Origin: Candidatus Pacearchaeota archaeon | Lineage (GTDB): Archaea; Nanobdellota; Nanobdellia; Pacearchaeales; GW2011-AR1 | Assembly (NCBI GenBank): GCA_016186375.1 | Contig: JACPLS010000038.1 | Coordinates: 1 to 22,105 of the forward strand | DNA: 22,105 bases | Direction: 5' to 3' | In this document: positions 22,083-22,105 of the stretch, piece by piece | How positions within the stretch are numbered: position 1 is the stretch's first letter | How the letters are laid out: each line of letters opens with the position of its first letter | Made by a program: the position numbers and the translations under genes | Notes under the pieces: model-generated | What the model saw: the letters and a program-made list of their open reading frames with translations, nothing else | What the model was told of the DNA's origin: nothing | Database searches by the model: none

Positions 22083-22105
22083 ATGGAAACACAAAAACTG
22101 CTTAG
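22083..22105 (+). CDS. Start of a gene cut by the window edge (METQKLL...)
   Basis: Only seven full codons are visible, so no function can be read. The strong Shine-Dalgarno and the structured leader with an IS-like palindrome suggest it may be a transposon gene (TnpA or TnpB type), but that is inference from the upstream DNA alone. Confidence 0.45.

Overview
The window looks like a chromosomal segment of a small-genome, AT-rich archaeon, most likely of the DPANN type (Woesearchaeota/Pacearchaeota-like). That placement is inferred from gene content, not from a marker tree. Archaeal information-processing genes are clear: RNA polymerase subunit N (RPB10), RNase P subunit Rnp4 (Rpr2/Rpp21), RtcB and archease, a two-ring Cdc48/VAT ATPase, an archaeal PolB2-like polymerase and a tRNA-Ala without encoded CCA. 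Most genes that stand first in a transcription unit have an archaeal TATA-like box centred about 24-30 bp before the start codon, as expected for leaderless mRNAs. Clear Shine-Dalgarno sites occur at an operon-internal start (15645-15647) and at the gene entering the right edge. Some content is bacterial in flavour: a GroES/GroEL pair and a Zwf-type glucose-6-phosphate dehydrogenase.

Layout. 1-400: the end of a DUF2080-like transposon-associated protein and a small membrane protein. 400-3700: metabolism and housecleaning (Nudix hydrolase, RCL/DNPH1-like nucleotide hydrolase, Zwf, a SET-domain methyltransferase). 3731-3801: tRNA-Ala(CGC). 3850-10450: a region dense in toxin-antitoxin genes, with a convergent DUF2283/DUF4258-like pair, AbrB-PIN, VapB-PIN and UPF0175-PIN. 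The groES-groEL operon, three orphan genes and repeat relics are interspersed. 10484-12680: rtcB, a 67-residue orphan and archease. 12756-16942: a putative DNA-damage locus. One strand carries a four-gene operon (degenerate RecA/RadA-like protein, helical small protein, PolB2-like polymerase with altered exonuclease and polymerase motifs, HNH nuclease); the abasic-site protein SRAP/HMCES is divergent from it. 17027-20621: rpoN, an orphan, rnp4, then an hsp20-cdc48 operon. 20653-22105: a histidine-phosphatase gene split by a 120-bp two-hairpin element, an orphan gene, and a structured leader before a gene entering the right edge.

Themes: (1) protein quality control by GroEL/ES, Hsp20 and Cdc48; (2) RNA repair or tRNA splicing by RtcB and archease, with Rnp4 for tRNA 5' processing; (3) a putative DNA-damage tolerance module; (4) several addiction or defence modules with visible operator-like palindromes; (5) small mobile elements, seen directly as a clean 120-bp double-hairpin insertion and suggested at both window edges. 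The strongest candidates for new biology are the 120-bp insertion and the PolB2-like/RecA-like/HNH/SRAP locus.
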